Below are positions 24,931-34,281 of a stretch of 64,000 nt of DNA, in pieces. This DNA comes from an uncultured Acidobacteriota bacterium. GTDB lineage: Bacteria > Acidobacteriota > Terriglobia > Bryobacterales > Bryobacteraceae. The stretch spans positions 47,598 through 111,597 of the forward strand of contig CADEFT010000026.1 of assembly GCA_902826685.1 (NCBI GenBank). Reading direction: 5' to 3'. Made by a program: the position numbers and the translations under genes. Under the pieces are notes generated by a model that made no database searches, was not told where the DNA came from, and saw nothing but the letters and a program-made list of their open reading frames with translations. Within the stretch, counting starts at the first letter, position 1, and each line of letters begins with the position of its first letter.

Positions 24931-27390
24931 ATGGCGCCGAAGGCCAAAGCATATATTGCATTTGTTGTAACCGCCGGCATGACGGCGTTCCTCTCGGCCA
25001 TGACCGAGTGGAGCTGCACCGATCCGCTGCGGTTCGTCAGCTATGTGGCCATCGCCGTTCTCGCCGCGGTTTCGAAGGTGGAACTGCCGGGTGTAAACGG
25101 CACGCTCTCGGTCTACTTCCTTTTCCTGCTCATCGGAGTGCTGCAACTGTCGTTGGGCGAAACGGTGATCATCGGCACCGCCGCCTGCGTCGTGCAACTG
25201 CTGTGGCAATACAAGAATCGCCCCACGCTGGCCCAGATCGCGTTCAATTTTTCGAGCAGCGCCCTTGCCGCCTTCTTCGCTTACCAGTTGTATTGGGAAC
25301 TGCCCATGCGCTCGGCCTATGCCGGCGGCGTCTCCCCGGTCAAGCTGGCCTTCGCCTCCATCGTTTTCTTCCTCATCAATACCGGATCGGTGGCCGGCGT
25401 CATCGCCCTCACCGAGAACAAATCCGTCCTGGGCGTTTGGAAAGACGGATACCTCTGGTCGTTCCCCTATTACCTGGTGGGCGCCTCCATCGCCGCTGGC
25501 TATGGAGCGCTTAGCCGCTGGGTCGGCTGGGAAGTGCTGATTCTGGCCATTCCCGTCATCTATCTGATCTTCCGCTCCTATCGTCTTTACATGAGAAAAA
25601 AAGAAGCTGACCGCGCCCATGCCTCGCAAATGGCTTCCCTCCATCTGCGCACCATTGAAGCCCTGGCCCTGGCCATCGACGCCAAGGATCACACCACCAG
25701 CGACCATTTGCAGCGTGTGCAGGTTTACGCGCTTGAAGTCGGCAAGGAATTGAATCTCGGCCAAGACCAGATGGACGCGCTTCAGGCGGCTTCGCTGCTG
25801 CATGATATCGGTAAGCTCGCCGTCCCCGAGCACATCATCTCGAAACCGGGGAAACTCACGCCCGAAGAGTTCGAAAAGATGAAAATCCATCCGGTGGTGG
25901 GCGCCGAGATCCTGGAGCGCGTCCAGTTCCCCTATCCCGTCGTGCCCATCGTCCGCTCCCATCATGAAAAGTGGGACGGCAATGGATATCCCAGCGGTCT
26001 CAAGGGCGAGGAGATTCCCATCGGCGCGCGCATTCTCGCCGCCGTCGACTTTCTGGACGCTCTGGCGTCGGACCGTCCCTATCGCCGCGCGCTTCCCCTG
26101 GAAGAAGCCGTCGCCAAGCTGGTGGCCGAGGCCGGCCGCAGCTTCGATCCGCAAGTGGTCGATATCCTGCGCCGCCGCCACAAAGAGCTGGAGCACCTGG
26201 CGCGCACCGGGCCCAAGGTGACCAACCTCGCCACGCTTTCCAAAGACATCAAGATCGAGCGCGGCGAAGCGCCCGCCGCCGGATTTGAGACCGCTTCGGT
26301 GCCCGCGACCCCTGGCGCGTCCCTCGAACGTACGGCCGACTTCGTCAGCTCCATCGCCGCCGCCCGCCAGGAAGTGCAGGGCCTGTTCGAGCTGGCTCAG
26401 GAACTGGGCAGTTCGCTCAGCCTGCACGACACCCTCGCCATGATGGCCGGCCGGCTGCGCAAGATGATTCCCTACGACGCCGTGGCCATCTACGTCGTGC
26501 GCGACAACCTGCTGCGCGCCGAATATTTCTCCGGCGACGACGCCACCCTGTTTTCCAGCGTCGAAATCCCCTTTGGCGAAGGCATCTCCGGCTGGGTAGC
26601 CGACAACCGCAAACCAATCCTGAACGGCAGCCCGGCGGTGGAATTCGCCCATCTGAAGGTTCCTTCAAGCAGCACGCGCCTGAACTCGGCGCTCTCGGTA
26701 CCCCTCGAAGGCTGCACCGCCGTGCTGGGCGCGTTGACGCTCTACTCCCGCCATCCCAACGGGTTCGATCGCGACCAGTTGCGCGTGCTGCTCGCCGTCT
26801 CTTCCAAGCTGTCGGTTTCAGTGGAAAACGCCCTGCGCTTTGAACGCGCCGAATCGGTCGCCACCACCGACTTCCTGACCGGCCTGCCCAACGCCCGTTC
26901 CCTGTTCCTGCACCTCGATGCCGAAGTGAAGCGCTGCCGCCGGTCCGGCCAGCCGCTGGCCGTCCTGGTCTGCGACCTCGACGGCTTCAAGGAAGTCAAC
27001 GACCGCTTCGGACATCTGGCCGGAAACCGCCTGCTGCGCATGGCCGGCAACGGCATCCGCGATCTCTGCCGCGAATACGATTACGTCGCGCGCATGGGTG
27101 GCGACGAGTTTGTCATCGTGATGCCCGGCCTCGCCTCCGCCGCCGTCCGCGCCAAAGCCGAAGCCTTCGCCGAAGCCGTCTGCGAGGCAGGCCAGCAGGT
27201 CTGCGGCGAGCGCCTGGTCTCGCTCAGCGTCGGCGAGGCCAACTTCCCCAACGATGGCGAGGATGCCGAACAACTGCTCGCCGAAGCCGATCGCCGCATG
27301 TACAAGAACAAGCGCGAAGGAAAGCTCCGCCGGGCCCCGCGCGTCGAGCGGCTCGATCCCGCCAGTCTCGAGCACTCGCTGGCTCGCTAA
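24931..27390 (+). CDS. Membrane-bound HD-GYP + GAF + GGDEF cyclic-di-GMP protein
   Basis: 819 residues. An N-terminal membrane region of about seven to eight helices (residues 1-215) resembles a MASE-type sensor. Then comes an HD-GYP phosphodiesterase (HDIGK at about 291-295, HHEKWDGNGYP ending at about 354), a GAF domain (about 480-640) and a GGDEF diguanylate cyclase. GGDEF is intact at 723-727 with an inhibitory-site REYD exactly five residues before it (714-717). Both catalytic halves look active, so one protein could make and break cyclic di-GMP. The ATG at 24931 is preferred because TTATCT lies six bases upstream; an ATG at 24901 would add ten residues. Two palindromes lie upstream. Confidence 0.9.
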   Translation: MAPKAKAYIAFVVTAGMTAFLSAMTEWSCTDPLRFVSYVAIAVLAAVSKVELPGVNGTLSVYFLFLLIGVLQLSLGETVIIGTAACVVQLLWQYKNRPTLAQIAFNFSSSALAAFFAYQLYWELPMRSAYAGGVSPVKLAFASIVFFLINTGSVAGVIALTENKSVLGVWKDGYLWSFPYYLVGASIAAGYGALSRWVGWEVLILAIPVIYLIFRSYRLYMRKKEADRAHASQMASLHLRTIEALALAIDAKDHTTSDHLQRVQVYALEVGKELNLGQDQMDALQAASLLHDIGKLAVPEHIISKPGKLTPEEFEKMKIHPVVGAEILERVQFPYPVVPIVRSHHEKWDGNGYPSGLKGEEIPIGARILAAVDFLDALASDRPYRRALPLEEAVAKLVAEAGRSFDPQVVDILRRRHKELEHLARTGPKVTNLATLSKDIKIERGEAPAAGFETASVPATPGASLERTADFVSSIAAARQEVQGLFELAQELGSSLSLHDTLAMMAGRLRKMIPYDAVAIYVVRDNLLRAEYFSGDDATLFSSVEIPFGEGISGWVADNRKPILNGSPAVEFAHLKVPSSSTRLNSALSVPLEGCTAVLGALTLYSRHPNGFDRDQLRVLLAVSSKLSVSVENALRFERAESVATTDFLTGLPNARSLFLHLDAEVKRCRRSGQPLAVLVCDLDGFKEVNDRFGHLAGNRLLRMAGNGIRDLCREYDYVARMGGDEFVIVMPGLASAAVRAKAEAFAEAVCEAGQQVCGERLVSLSVGEANFPNDGEDAEQLLAEADRRMYKNKREGKLRRAPRVERLDPASLEHSLAR

Positions 27391-27493
27391 GGTACCTTGG
27401 CCCATCCGTTCATAGGGTGTGAACCGAATTGCAATCTGCCGCATCTACTTGATAGAGTGGAAGTCGGGAATCCCCGCGTCGCCGAGGTTGTAT

Positions 27494-28243
27494 TTGTCTA
27501 TCGCTCGCCATTTTGTTCCTTGGATTCTAATCCTGTCGTTGCACGCCGCCAACGTTCCCGCCCATATGGCGATGGACGACTACGGCGAGGGCGGCGTCAC
27601 AGACGAGATCGTCGATAAATACGTCGCCGCCTCCCGCACCCAGCAGGAATGGCTGCGCGGCGTTCAGATGGATGTCGACATTGCCGCCGAGCTGCCCAAG
27701 ATGAAGAAAACGGGCCGGTTGCACGCCTTGCGTCAGATCTCGAAAATTGGCCGCATCACCTACGACGCCATCCGTTTCGAAGGCGATAACACGATCAAGA
27801 AGGAAGTCATCGCCCGCTACCTCTCGGCTGAAACCGAAGCCGACAAGGGATCCGCGCCGCCCATCACTCCGGAATTTTACAAGTTTAAATACCGCGGCCA
27901 GGTGGAGCGGGAAGGCAAACAGATCCATCTTTTCCAGGTCACTCCGCGTAAGAAGCGCGTCGGCACTTTCAAAGGCGATCTCTGGCTCGATAAGGAAACC
28001 TGCCAGCCGCTGCGCGAAGCCGGACGCATGGTGAAGAACCCTTCGGTTTTTGTTCGCCAAATGGAGTTCGTGCGTACCTACGAGATCCGCAACGGCGTTG
28101 CCATTCCCAAGCACACCACCGGCACGGTGGATACGCGCCTCTGGGGCAAGGCCGAGGTAAACATCGACTTCTCAAACTTCAATCGCATCGGTATGGATAC
28201 GGAAACGGTCGCCGATGCGGAAGAATCCGGAAGCGGAAAATAG
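27494..28243 (+). CDS. Secreted LolA/outer-membrane lipoprotein-sorting-like protein
   Basis: About 249 residues from a TTG with a GAGG seven bases upstream. An upstream in-frame GTG at 27419 is possible but has no signal-like context. A hydrophobic leader (HFVPWILILSLHAANVPA) precedes a mature part with alternating short strands: QEWLRGVQMDVDIAAELPKMKKTGRL, YKFKYRGQVEREGKQIHLFQVTPRKKRVGTFKGDLWLDKETCQPLREAGRM. This pattern (fluid-lipid-like incomplete barrel, 'F-x-G-x-x-WLD-x-x-T') is seen in LolA/MucB-type folds of Acidobacteriota. Precise function unknown. The adenosyltransferase starts two bases after its stop. Confidence 0.65.
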   Translation: MSIARHFVPWILILSLHAANVPAHMAMDDYGEGGVTDEIVDKYVAASRTQQEWLRGVQMDVDIAAELPKMKKTGRLHALRQISKIGRITYDAIRFEGDNTIKKEVIARYLSAETEADKGSAPPITPEFYKFKYRGQVEREGKQIHLFQVTPRKKRVGTFKGDLWLDKETCQPLREAGRMVKNPSVFVRQMEFVRTYEIRNGVAIPKHTTGTVDTRLWGKAEVNIDFSNFNRIGMDTETVADAEESGSGK

Positions 28244-28245
28244 AC

Positions 28246-28887
28246 TTGGATTCTTTTAACGAACCTCGTTTAGCCCTCAACCGAATTTATACGCGCCGTG
28301 GGGACGACGGCACCACCGCGCTTGTTGGCGGCCAGCGCATCCGCAAGGATTCGCTCCGCATCGAGTGCTATGGTTCGGTCGACGAATTGAACTCGGTCGT
28401 GGGTCTGGCCACCGTCACGCTCGAGGAATTGGCGCAGAAGCGGTCCGACATGAATCGCATGCTGGCCATCCTGCGCCGCGTGCAGCATGAACTGTTCAAC
28501 CTTGGCAGCATTCTCGCCACCCTGCCCGAAGACGTGCATCCCAAGCAGCCGCGGGTTACCGGCGGTGAGATCGCGCAGATCGAACGGGAAATCGACGAAA
28601 TGAACGAAGCCTTGCAGCCGCTGCGTTCGTTCGTGCTGCCCGGCGGCTGCCGCATTAACGCCGAACTGCATCTCTGCCGCACCGTATGCCGCCGCGTGGA
28701 GCGTCTGCTGGTGCGCCTCTCAAGCGAGGAACAGGTGCCCGCCGAATCCATCGAGTATCTGAACCGGCTCAGCGACGCATTCTTTGTCTGGAGCCGTTGG
28801 GTGACCTGGAAGCTGCGCGCGCCTGAGGTGCTCTGGCAGCCCAATCAGGCCGCCTCGGTCAGCGGAGCCGGAACGGACCAAAGCTGA
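28246..28887 (+). CDS. ATP:cob(I)alamin adenosyltransferase, PduO type
   Basis: A 213-residue enzyme transferring the adenosyl group of ATP to cob(I)alamin to make coenzyme B12. The ATP-binding N-terminus is IYTRRGDDGTTALVGGQRI. RIECYGSVDELNSVVGLA carries the conserved Gly-x-Val-Asp-Glu-Leu-Asn, and FVLPGGCRINAELHLCRTVCRRVERLLV is the conserved helix. The start is a TTG right after the previous stop; similar proteins begin near LNRIYTR, so the first ten residues are uncertain. The 3' end overlaps the convergent membrane protein gene by 29 bp. Confidence 0.93.
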   Translation: MDSFNEPRLALNRIYTRRGDDGTTALVGGQRIRKDSLRIECYGSVDELNSVVGLATVTLEELAQKRSDMNRMLAILRRVQHELFNLGSILATLPEDVHPKQPRVTGGEIAQIEREIDEMNEALQPLRSFVLPGGCRINAELHLCRTVCRRVERLLVRLSSEEQVPAESIEYLNRLSDAFFVWSRWVTWKLRAPEVLWQPNQAASVSGAGTDQS

Positions 28888-29839
28888 ACGATTGCTCGAC
28901 CACCTTGCCCGCGCGGTCGATCAGGGCCCCGGCCACGAAGCGCGGCGTATCGGGTTCGCCGAATCGCAGATCCATCGCTTCCACCATCATGCCGCCTTCC
29001 GGCACATCGAGAGGCGTGACCCGCCAGAACGGGAACTGCGAGAAGTTAAGATAGCGGTGGAAGGTATCGGTGGCGCGCGCGGCCTCAAGCGCCGGCCCCG
29101 GTTCGGCCGTGTACGCCTTCCGGCCCGCGGTCGGATCATAGGGGCCCAAAAGATTGACAGACTGTGTGGAAACGAACCCACGGCCCTCGATTAACGTATT
29201 CCATACAAAAGGGTTAGCGAAATTTGGAAATGCGGCGGCACGGCGCGCCGGCGCTCCTTCATAGGAATGCGATTCGAGCACCGCCGTGGCGCGTTCATGC
29301 AACACCCAGCGCGCGCCTTCATAGGCCAGAATCAGCAGCAGGGCGAAGATTGCCCCACCCTGGCCGCTGCTCGGTTTGGCGCCCATTTCCGAGCTGACCA
29401 GCTTCGATAGCAGCGGCCCCGCCACCGCCAGCAGCAGCACCGCCCAGATAAAGGCGTCCACCACGTTGGTGATATCGAGCCGCAGCCACTCGCTTGAAAA
29501 CGGCAGCAGCAGACGGATGCCGTAGTTGTTGGTCCAATCGAGCAGCAGGTGGCTGATAACGCCAACCAGCGCCAGCGCCGTCGCGCGCCCGAGAGGCAGG
29601 GGCCCGAACGCGCGCACGATCAGCGCGGCCAGCAACGCCATCGCCGGCGCGGCGATCAGCGCGTGCGTGATGCCACGATGATGATCGAGATAAGTAAGCG
29701 TTCCGCCCAGGGCGGTTACAACATCGAGATCGGGAACGTTCGCCGCCAGCATCAGAAGCGGCGTCGCGCGCGGGCATAGCCGGTTGAGCCCGGCGCGGGA
29801 AAGCATCAATCCGATGAGCGTATGCGTCAGGTTGTCCAA
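28859..29839 (-). CDS. YdjM-like membrane-bound metal-dependent hydrolase family protein
   Basis: 326 residues. It opens with LDNLTHTLIGLMLSRAGL, the family signature with the DNxTH motif. Then come NVPDLDVV and LDHHRGITHALIAAP (HHRGxTH), and GVISHLLLDWTNNYGIRLLLPFSSEW, which gives a set of His/Asp residues lining several membrane helices. The family (YfhO/YdjM, DUF457) is described as metal-dependent membrane hydrolases with unknown substrate. The C-terminal 120 residues are a soluble domain. The TTG at 29839 has AAGGAG eight bases upstream, which decides the start and places it inside the end of the lipid kinase gene (13-bp overlap). Confidence 0.85.
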   Translation of the reverse strand: MDNLTHTLIGLMLSRAGLNRLCPRATPLLMLAANVPDLDVVTALGGTLTYLDHHRGITHALIAAPAMALLAALIVRAFGPLPLGRATALALVGVISHLLLDWTNNYGIRLLLPFSSEWLRLDITNVVDAFIWAVLLLAVAGPLLSKLVSSEMGAKPSSGQGGAIFALLLILAYEGARWVLHERATAVLESHSYEGAPARRAAAFPNFANPFVWNTLIEGRGFVSTQSVNLLGPYDPTAGRKAYTAEPGPALEAARATDTFHRYLNFSQFPFWRVTPLDVPEGGMMVEAMDLRFGEPDTPRFVAGALIDRAGKVVEQSFSFGPFRLR

Positions 29840-30747
29840 CGCACCCGCTCCTTGGCGAGATAGGCCGGGGGCACCATCAGAGTCACCGCGTCCCGCACCA
29901 GGCCGACCCGCGCGGGCAGAGTTCCACAAGATTCTCCGTCAAGCTGGATGTGAACCGGATGTCCGTTCACCGGATGCAATTCGAACCCCGTGGAGCGAAT
30001 GACATGCACTCCCGTCAAACGCGACGCGCGCCGCGCCAGGACGCCGGCGAAGTACTTCAGATAGCGCAGCGGGCTCGCACCTTCGAACAGCATGAGCTCG
30101 ATGGTGTTGGAAAGCAGGCTGGCGCCGAGCGCGATTTCCAGATCGCCGCCGTAGTTGCGCACGCGGCTGGCCAAAGCGAAGCTGCAACGCAGGCGGCCTT
30201 GTTCGGCCGTCACCACTTCGAGCTCTTCGAGACGCCGTGTCAGCGACGAGAATCCGGCGATCCAATAAGCGCCTTTGCCCAGCTTCTTCTTGAGATCCAG
30301 ATCGAGGTGGGCCACGATGTGCGCGTCGAGTCCGGCGCCCGCCATCAGCAGGAAATGGCGCGGCTGCGAACCGCCGGAAGCGGTGAGGCATCCCACGCCG
30401 ATCCGCACGGGTTCGAGGGAGCCCAGCGCCCGCGCCGCCGCCACCGGATTACCGCCGGTCCCGGTCTCCATCGCCAGCACGTTGGCGGTGCCGAAGGGAA
30501 GGATGGCCAGCGGCGTCGCCGATCCCACCATGCCGTTTAAGACTTCGTTGATCGTGCCGTCGCCGCCCGCCGCCAGAATGAGTCCGGCGCCCGAATCCAC
30601 CAGTTTGCGGGCGATACCGGTCGCGTCTCCCGGGCCGGAAGTGGGATGAAGGGTAACGCTGTGGCCGGCGGCGCGCAGTTCCGATTCGGCTTCCGAGAGC
30701 CGCCGTGGATGGCGCCGCAGAGTGCCCGCATTGGGATTGTAGATCAA
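29827..30747 (-). CDS. Diacylglycerol/sphingosine kinase-family lipid kinase
   Basis: 306 residues of the DagK/YegS/BmrU family. IYNPNAG is the conserved N-terminal motif. AAGGDGTINEVLNGMVGS is the GGDGT nucleotide-binding loop, LAILPFGTANVLA the next conserved element, and LDGE near the C-terminus the catalytic-side motif. It would phosphorylate a membrane lipid such as diacylglycerol at the inner face of the cytoplasmic membrane. The only start before IYNP in this frame is TTG, since an in-frame stop lies 15 codons upstream, so the N-terminus is a little short. Divergent from ligA with 62 bp between starts. Confidence 0.88.
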   Translation of the reverse strand: MIYNPNAGTLRRHPRRLSEAESELRAAGHSVTLHPTSGPGDATGIARKLVDSGAGLILAAGGDGTINEVLNGMVGSATPLAILPFGTANVLAMETGTGGNPVAAARALGSLEPVRIGVGCLTASGGSQPRHFLLMAGAGLDAHIVAHLDLDLKKKLGKGAYWIAGFSSLTRRLEELEVVTAEQGRLRCSFALASRVRNYGGDLEIALGASLLSNTIELMLFEGASPLRYLKYFAGVLARRASRLTGVHVIRSTGFELHPVNGHPVHIQLDGESCGTLPARVGLVRDAVTLMVPPAYLAKERVRWTT

Positions 30748-30809
30748 CGCAACGCCGCGATAGGTACGGATAGCTGTCTTTGGCCCCTAATTGCCATAAT
30801 AGAACGTTC

Positions 30810-32798
30810 ATGAGCGAAGCCGTTCACAAGCGGTTGGAAGAACTTCGGGACCAGTTGCGGCGGCACGAGTATCTCTATTACGTCCTCGACAATCCGGCCA
30901 TCACCGACGCCGAGTTCGACCGTTTGATGCGCCAGTTGCGCCAGTTGGAGGACGAGCATCCCGAGTACGCCTCGCCCGATTCGCCGTCCAATCGCGTGGG
31001 CGGCAAGCCTCGCGAGGGCTTCGTCAAGGTGCGCCACAGCTCGGCCATGCTGAGCCTCGACAACGCGCTAAACGACGGCGAATTGCGCGAGTTCGACCGG
31101 CGGGTAAGGAACCTGCTCGAAGACCGGCCGCACCTCTACGCGGCGGAGTTGAAGCTCGACGGTCTCTCGATGGCGGTGCAGTATGAGAACGGCCGTATGC
31201 GCCTGGCCATCACGCGCGGCGACGGCGAAGTAGGGGAGGACGTGACCGAAAACGCGCGCACGATCCACGCCCTGCCGCTGCGGGTGGATTCGACACTGCC
31301 CCGCTTTGAAGTACGCGGCGAAGTGGTCATGTTGAAGCGCCATTTCGACGCCTTGAACGCGGAGCGGGAACGGCAAGGGCTGCCTCGCTACGCCAATCCG
31401 CGCAATTCGGCGGCGGGCAGTTTGCGCATGCTCGAACCTTCGGTCACGGCCTCGCGGAAGCTCGATTTTTACGCCTATCAATTCCTGGTGGACGGCAAGG
31501 CGCATTTCCCCGGTCATTGGGAATCGCTCGACCGGATGAAGGAGCTGGGCTTCAAGGTCAATCCGCACCGCCGCCAATGCGCCGGTCTCGAAGAGCTTTT
31601 GGCCTTCTGCGCCGATTGCGAGGGGAAGAGGGACGAGTATCCCTACGAGATCGATGGTGTAGTAGCGAAAGTCGATTCCATCGCGCAGCAGCAGACGCTC
31701 GGCTGGACGGCCAAGGCGCCGCGCTGGGCCATTGCCATCAAGTTTCCGGCCCGGCAGGAGGAAACCATCGTCGAGGACATCGGCGTGCAGGTGGGCCGCA
31801 CCGGCACACTGACTCCAGTGGCGTTCCTGAAGCCGGTGACGGTGAGCGGTGTCACCGTCTCGCGCGCGACGCTGCATAACGAAGACGAGATTGAACGCCT
31901 GGGAGTGCAGATCGGCGACCGCGTGTTGATTGAGCGATCGGGCGACGTCATTCCGAAAGTGGTGCGCGTGGTGGCCGAGGGAGAGGGGCGGCGTCCGTTC
32001 CGCATGCCGTCCCATTGTCCGGTCTGCGGCGGCGAAGTTTCGCGCGCCGAGGGGGAAGCCGCCACGCGCTGCGTGAATACCAACTGCCCGGCGCGGCTGA
32101 AGGAATCCGTTCTGCATTTCGCCTCGCGCGGCGTGATGGATATCGACGGCATGGGTTCGGCGCTGGTGGATCAACTGGTCGATCGCGGCCTGGTGAAATC
32201 GGTAGCGGATCTTTACAGCCTCAAGCTGGAGCAACTGACATCGCTCGACCGGATGGGGGAGAAATCGGCGGCGAGGGTGCTCGACAACATCGAGCGGTCG
32301 AGAAAGCAGCCGCTGCCGCGCGTGCTCAACGGCCTGGGGATTCCGTTCGTCGGCGAGCGTACCGCCCAGATTCTCGCCGATCATTTTGGCAGCCTCGACG
32401 AAATCGCCAGCGCCGGACCGGAGAAGCTGCAGGTGGCCGAAGAGGTAGGCCCGAAGGTTTCCCAAGGCATTGGGGGATTCTTCCACGAATCGCGCAACCG
32501 CGAGTTGATCGAGCGCCTGCGCGAAGCCGGGCTGCAGTTCACCCACCAGGTGCGGCGGGTGGTAGGCGGCAAGCTCGAAGGTAAGGTGTTCGTGCTCACG
32601 GGCACGCTGCCCAACCTGACGCGGGAGGACGCCAAGGCTCGCATCGAAGCCGCCGGAGGCAAGGTCACCGATTCGGTTTCGAAGAAAACCAGCTACCTGG
32701 TGGCGGGAGAGGCAGCCGGCTCCAAGCTGGCCAAGGCGCAGCAACTCGGCGTGGCGGTGCTAAGCGAGGAGGACCTGATCGCCCTGATGTCACAATAG
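30810..32798 (+). CDS. ligA: NAD-dependent DNA ligase LigA
   Basis: A 662-residue enzyme with the standard domain order. Domain Ia (HEYLYYVLDNPAITDAEFD) binds NAD. The adenylation domain has the nucleophile lysine in AELKLDGLS (K115), and an OB fold follows. The four-Cys zinc finger is CPVCGG ... CVNTNCPAR, then helix-hairpin-helix repeats (GIPFVGERTAQILA) and a C-terminal BRCT domain (KLEGKVFVLTGTLPNLTREDA). It seals nicks in replication and repair. The ATG at 30810 follows a CATAAT nine bases upstream with no Shine-Dalgarno sequence. A separate ATP-dependent ligase lies at 54993. Confidence 0.97.
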   Translation: MSEAVHKRLEELRDQLRRHEYLYYVLDNPAITDAEFDRLMRQLRQLEDEHPEYASPDSPSNRVGGKPREGFVKVRHSSAMLSLDNALNDGELREFDRRVRNLLEDRPHLYAAELKLDGLSMAVQYENGRMRLAITRGDGEVGEDVTENARTIHALPLRVDSTLPRFEVRGEVVMLKRHFDALNAERERQGLPRYANPRNSAAGSLRMLEPSVTASRKLDFYAYQFLVDGKAHFPGHWESLDRMKELGFKVNPHRRQCAGLEELLAFCADCEGKRDEYPYEIDGVVAKVDSIAQQQTLGWTAKAPRWAIAIKFPARQEETIVEDIGVQVGRTGTLTPVAFLKPVTVSGVTVSRATLHNEDEIERLGVQIGDRVLIERSGDVIPKVVRVVAEGEGRRPFRMPSHCPVCGGEVSRAEGEAATRCVNTNCPARLKESVLHFASRGVMDIDGMGSALVDQLVDRGLVKSVADLYSLKLEQLTSLDRMGEKSAARVLDNIERSRKQPLPRVLNGLGIPFVGERTAQILADHFGSLDEIASAGPEKLQVAEEVGPKVSQGIGGFFHESRNRELIERLREAGLQFTHQVRRVVGGKLEGKVFVLTGTLPNLTREDAKARIEAAGGKVTDSVSKKTSYLVAGEAAGSKLAKAQQLGVAVLSEEDLIALMSQ

Positions 32799-32802
32799 TG
32801 AT

Positions 32803-33396
32803 TTGAGGGCCTTCGTTCAGCTTTTGATTTCCTGGGGCCCGGCGGGTGTCTTCGCCCTGGCGATTCTCGACTCCGCCGGCATCCCGCTTCCGGCGGCCGT
32901 GGACGCGCTGCTGGTGGCCACGGCCGCGGTGAATCCACAGGTGGCGTTCCTTTCGGCGCTGGTGGCGATTGTGGGTTCGGTCATCGGCAGCATGGCGCTC
33001 TACTACCTGGCGCGGCGGGGCGGCCAGGCCTACCTCGATCGCGTGAGCGCCAGCACCTGGATCGCCAACACGCGTGAACACTTCCAGACCTACGGCCTCA
33101 TCACGGTCTTCATTCCGGCGCTGCTGCCGATTCCGCTGCCTCTCAAGGTCTTCGTAGTCTGCGCGGGCGTATTCGGAGTGAGCCCGGGCGCCTTCCTGGC
33201 GACGATTCTGGCCGCGCGCGTGCCCCGCTACCTGGGCCTGGCGTGGCTCGGAACGGAATTGGGGCATGGAACGATGGACTGGCTGAAGGGCCACATCTGG
33301 GAGATCGCGTTGTTCGCGGCGGCGCTGGCGGCCGTGCTGGCATGGATCGCGCGGCTGATGGCCCATCGCAACGACGTCCACGGCCGCACGGCCTAG
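32803..33396 (+). CDS. DedA/SNARE-associated family membrane protein
   Basis: 197 residues with about five membrane helices. The conserved DedA core runs from GVFALAILDSAGIPLPA (re-entrant loop with the acidic residue) through GSVIGSMALYYLARRGG to FIPALLPIPLPLKVFVVCAGVFGV, where the usual R/P-x-x-P motif appears as PALLPIPLPLK. DedA proteins are implicated in undecaprenyl-phosphate or phospholipid flipping. The start is a TTG four bases after the ligA stop, so cotranscription with ligA is likely. Confidence 0.82.
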   Translation: MRAFVQLLISWGPAGVFALAILDSAGIPLPAAVDALLVATAAVNPQVAFLSALVAIVGSVIGSMALYYLARRGGQAYLDRVSASTWIANTREHFQTYGLITVFIPALLPIPLPLKVFVVCAGVFGVSPGAFLATILAARVPRYLGLAWLGTELGHGTMDWLKGHIWEIALFAAALAAVLAWIARLMAHRNDVHGRTA

Positions 33397-33459
33397 TCCC
33401 TTTACGGGATTGCCTCCAGCCTCCCGGATCGAATACCTTATTGGGGGAGGTCAGCCCGA

Positions 33460-34281
33460 GTGAAGTTCTTGCGCGACCGGTCCGTGCTTGTTACCGGCGC
33501 CGGCCGCGGCATCGGGAAGCGCCTGGCGATCGGTTTCGCCCAGGCGGGAGCGAGGCTGGCGCTGCTGTCGCGCAGCAAGGCCGAACTCGATCTGGCGCAT
33601 CTGGAAATCGAGCATGCCGGGGGCAACGCCCTGCGCCTGCGCGCCGACGTGCGGGACTATGAGCAGATACACGCCGCCGTCGACCGGGTCCGCACGACGT
33701 TCGGCGATCTGCACGTACTGGTGTGCGCGGCGGGGATTCAGGGACCGATCGGCAAGTTCCATGAAGCGCCGCCCAAGGCCTGGGCCGAGACGGTGGAAAC
33801 GAATCTGATGGGCGTCGTGCATGCCTGCCGCGCCGTGCTTCCGCACATGATCGAGAAAAGACACGGCAAGATCATCGTGCTGTCGGGCGGCGGCGCGTCC
33901 TATGCGCGGCCCAACTTCTCGGCCTATGCGGCGTCCAAGGCGGCGGTGGCGCGCTTCGTCGAATCGGTGGCCGAGGAGGTTCGGGAGCACAACGTCCAGA
34001 TCAATTGCCTGGCGCCCGGCGGCACCTACACGAGCATGACCGATGAGATTCTGCGCGCCGGAGACCGGGCGGGCTCGAAAGAGCAGGATGACGCGCGCCA
34101 GGTGCGGCTAACCGGAGGAATCGCGCCCGACAAACAAATTCCCCTGGCTTTGTTTCTGGCGAGCGAACGTTCCAACCACATCAGCGGCAAGCTGATTCAC
34201 GTCAACGACGAGTGGAAACGGCTGGAGAGCCAAAACATCCATCCGGAAATCTTCACGCTGCGGCGGCTGCAAAAAGTCTAG
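33460..34281 (+). CDS. Short-chain dehydrogenase/reductase
   Basis: A 273-residue classical SDR. The NAD(P) loop is TGAGRGIG (residues 12-19). CAAG stands for the NNAG motif and the catalytic set is S-x(n)-YAASK. LAPGGTYTSMTD follows the PG motif. Basic residues after the second strand (LLSRSKAEL) suggest NADPH. Substrate unknown. The GTG start has GGGGGAGG upstream. The gene overlaps the convergent small membrane protein by 4 bp. Confidence 0.9.
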   Translation: MKFLRDRSVLVTGAGRGIGKRLAIGFAQAGARLALLSRSKAELDLAHLEIEHAGGNALRLRADVRDYEQIHAAVDRVRTTFGDLHVLVCAAGIQGPIGKFHEAPPKAWAETVETNLMGVVHACRAVLPHMIEKRHGKIIVLSGGGASYARPNFSAYAASKAAVARFVESVAEEVREHNVQINCLAPGGTYTSMTDEILRAGDRAGSKEQDDARQVRLTGGIAPDKQIPLALFLASERSNHISGKLIHVNDEWKRLESQNIHPEIFTLRRLQKV

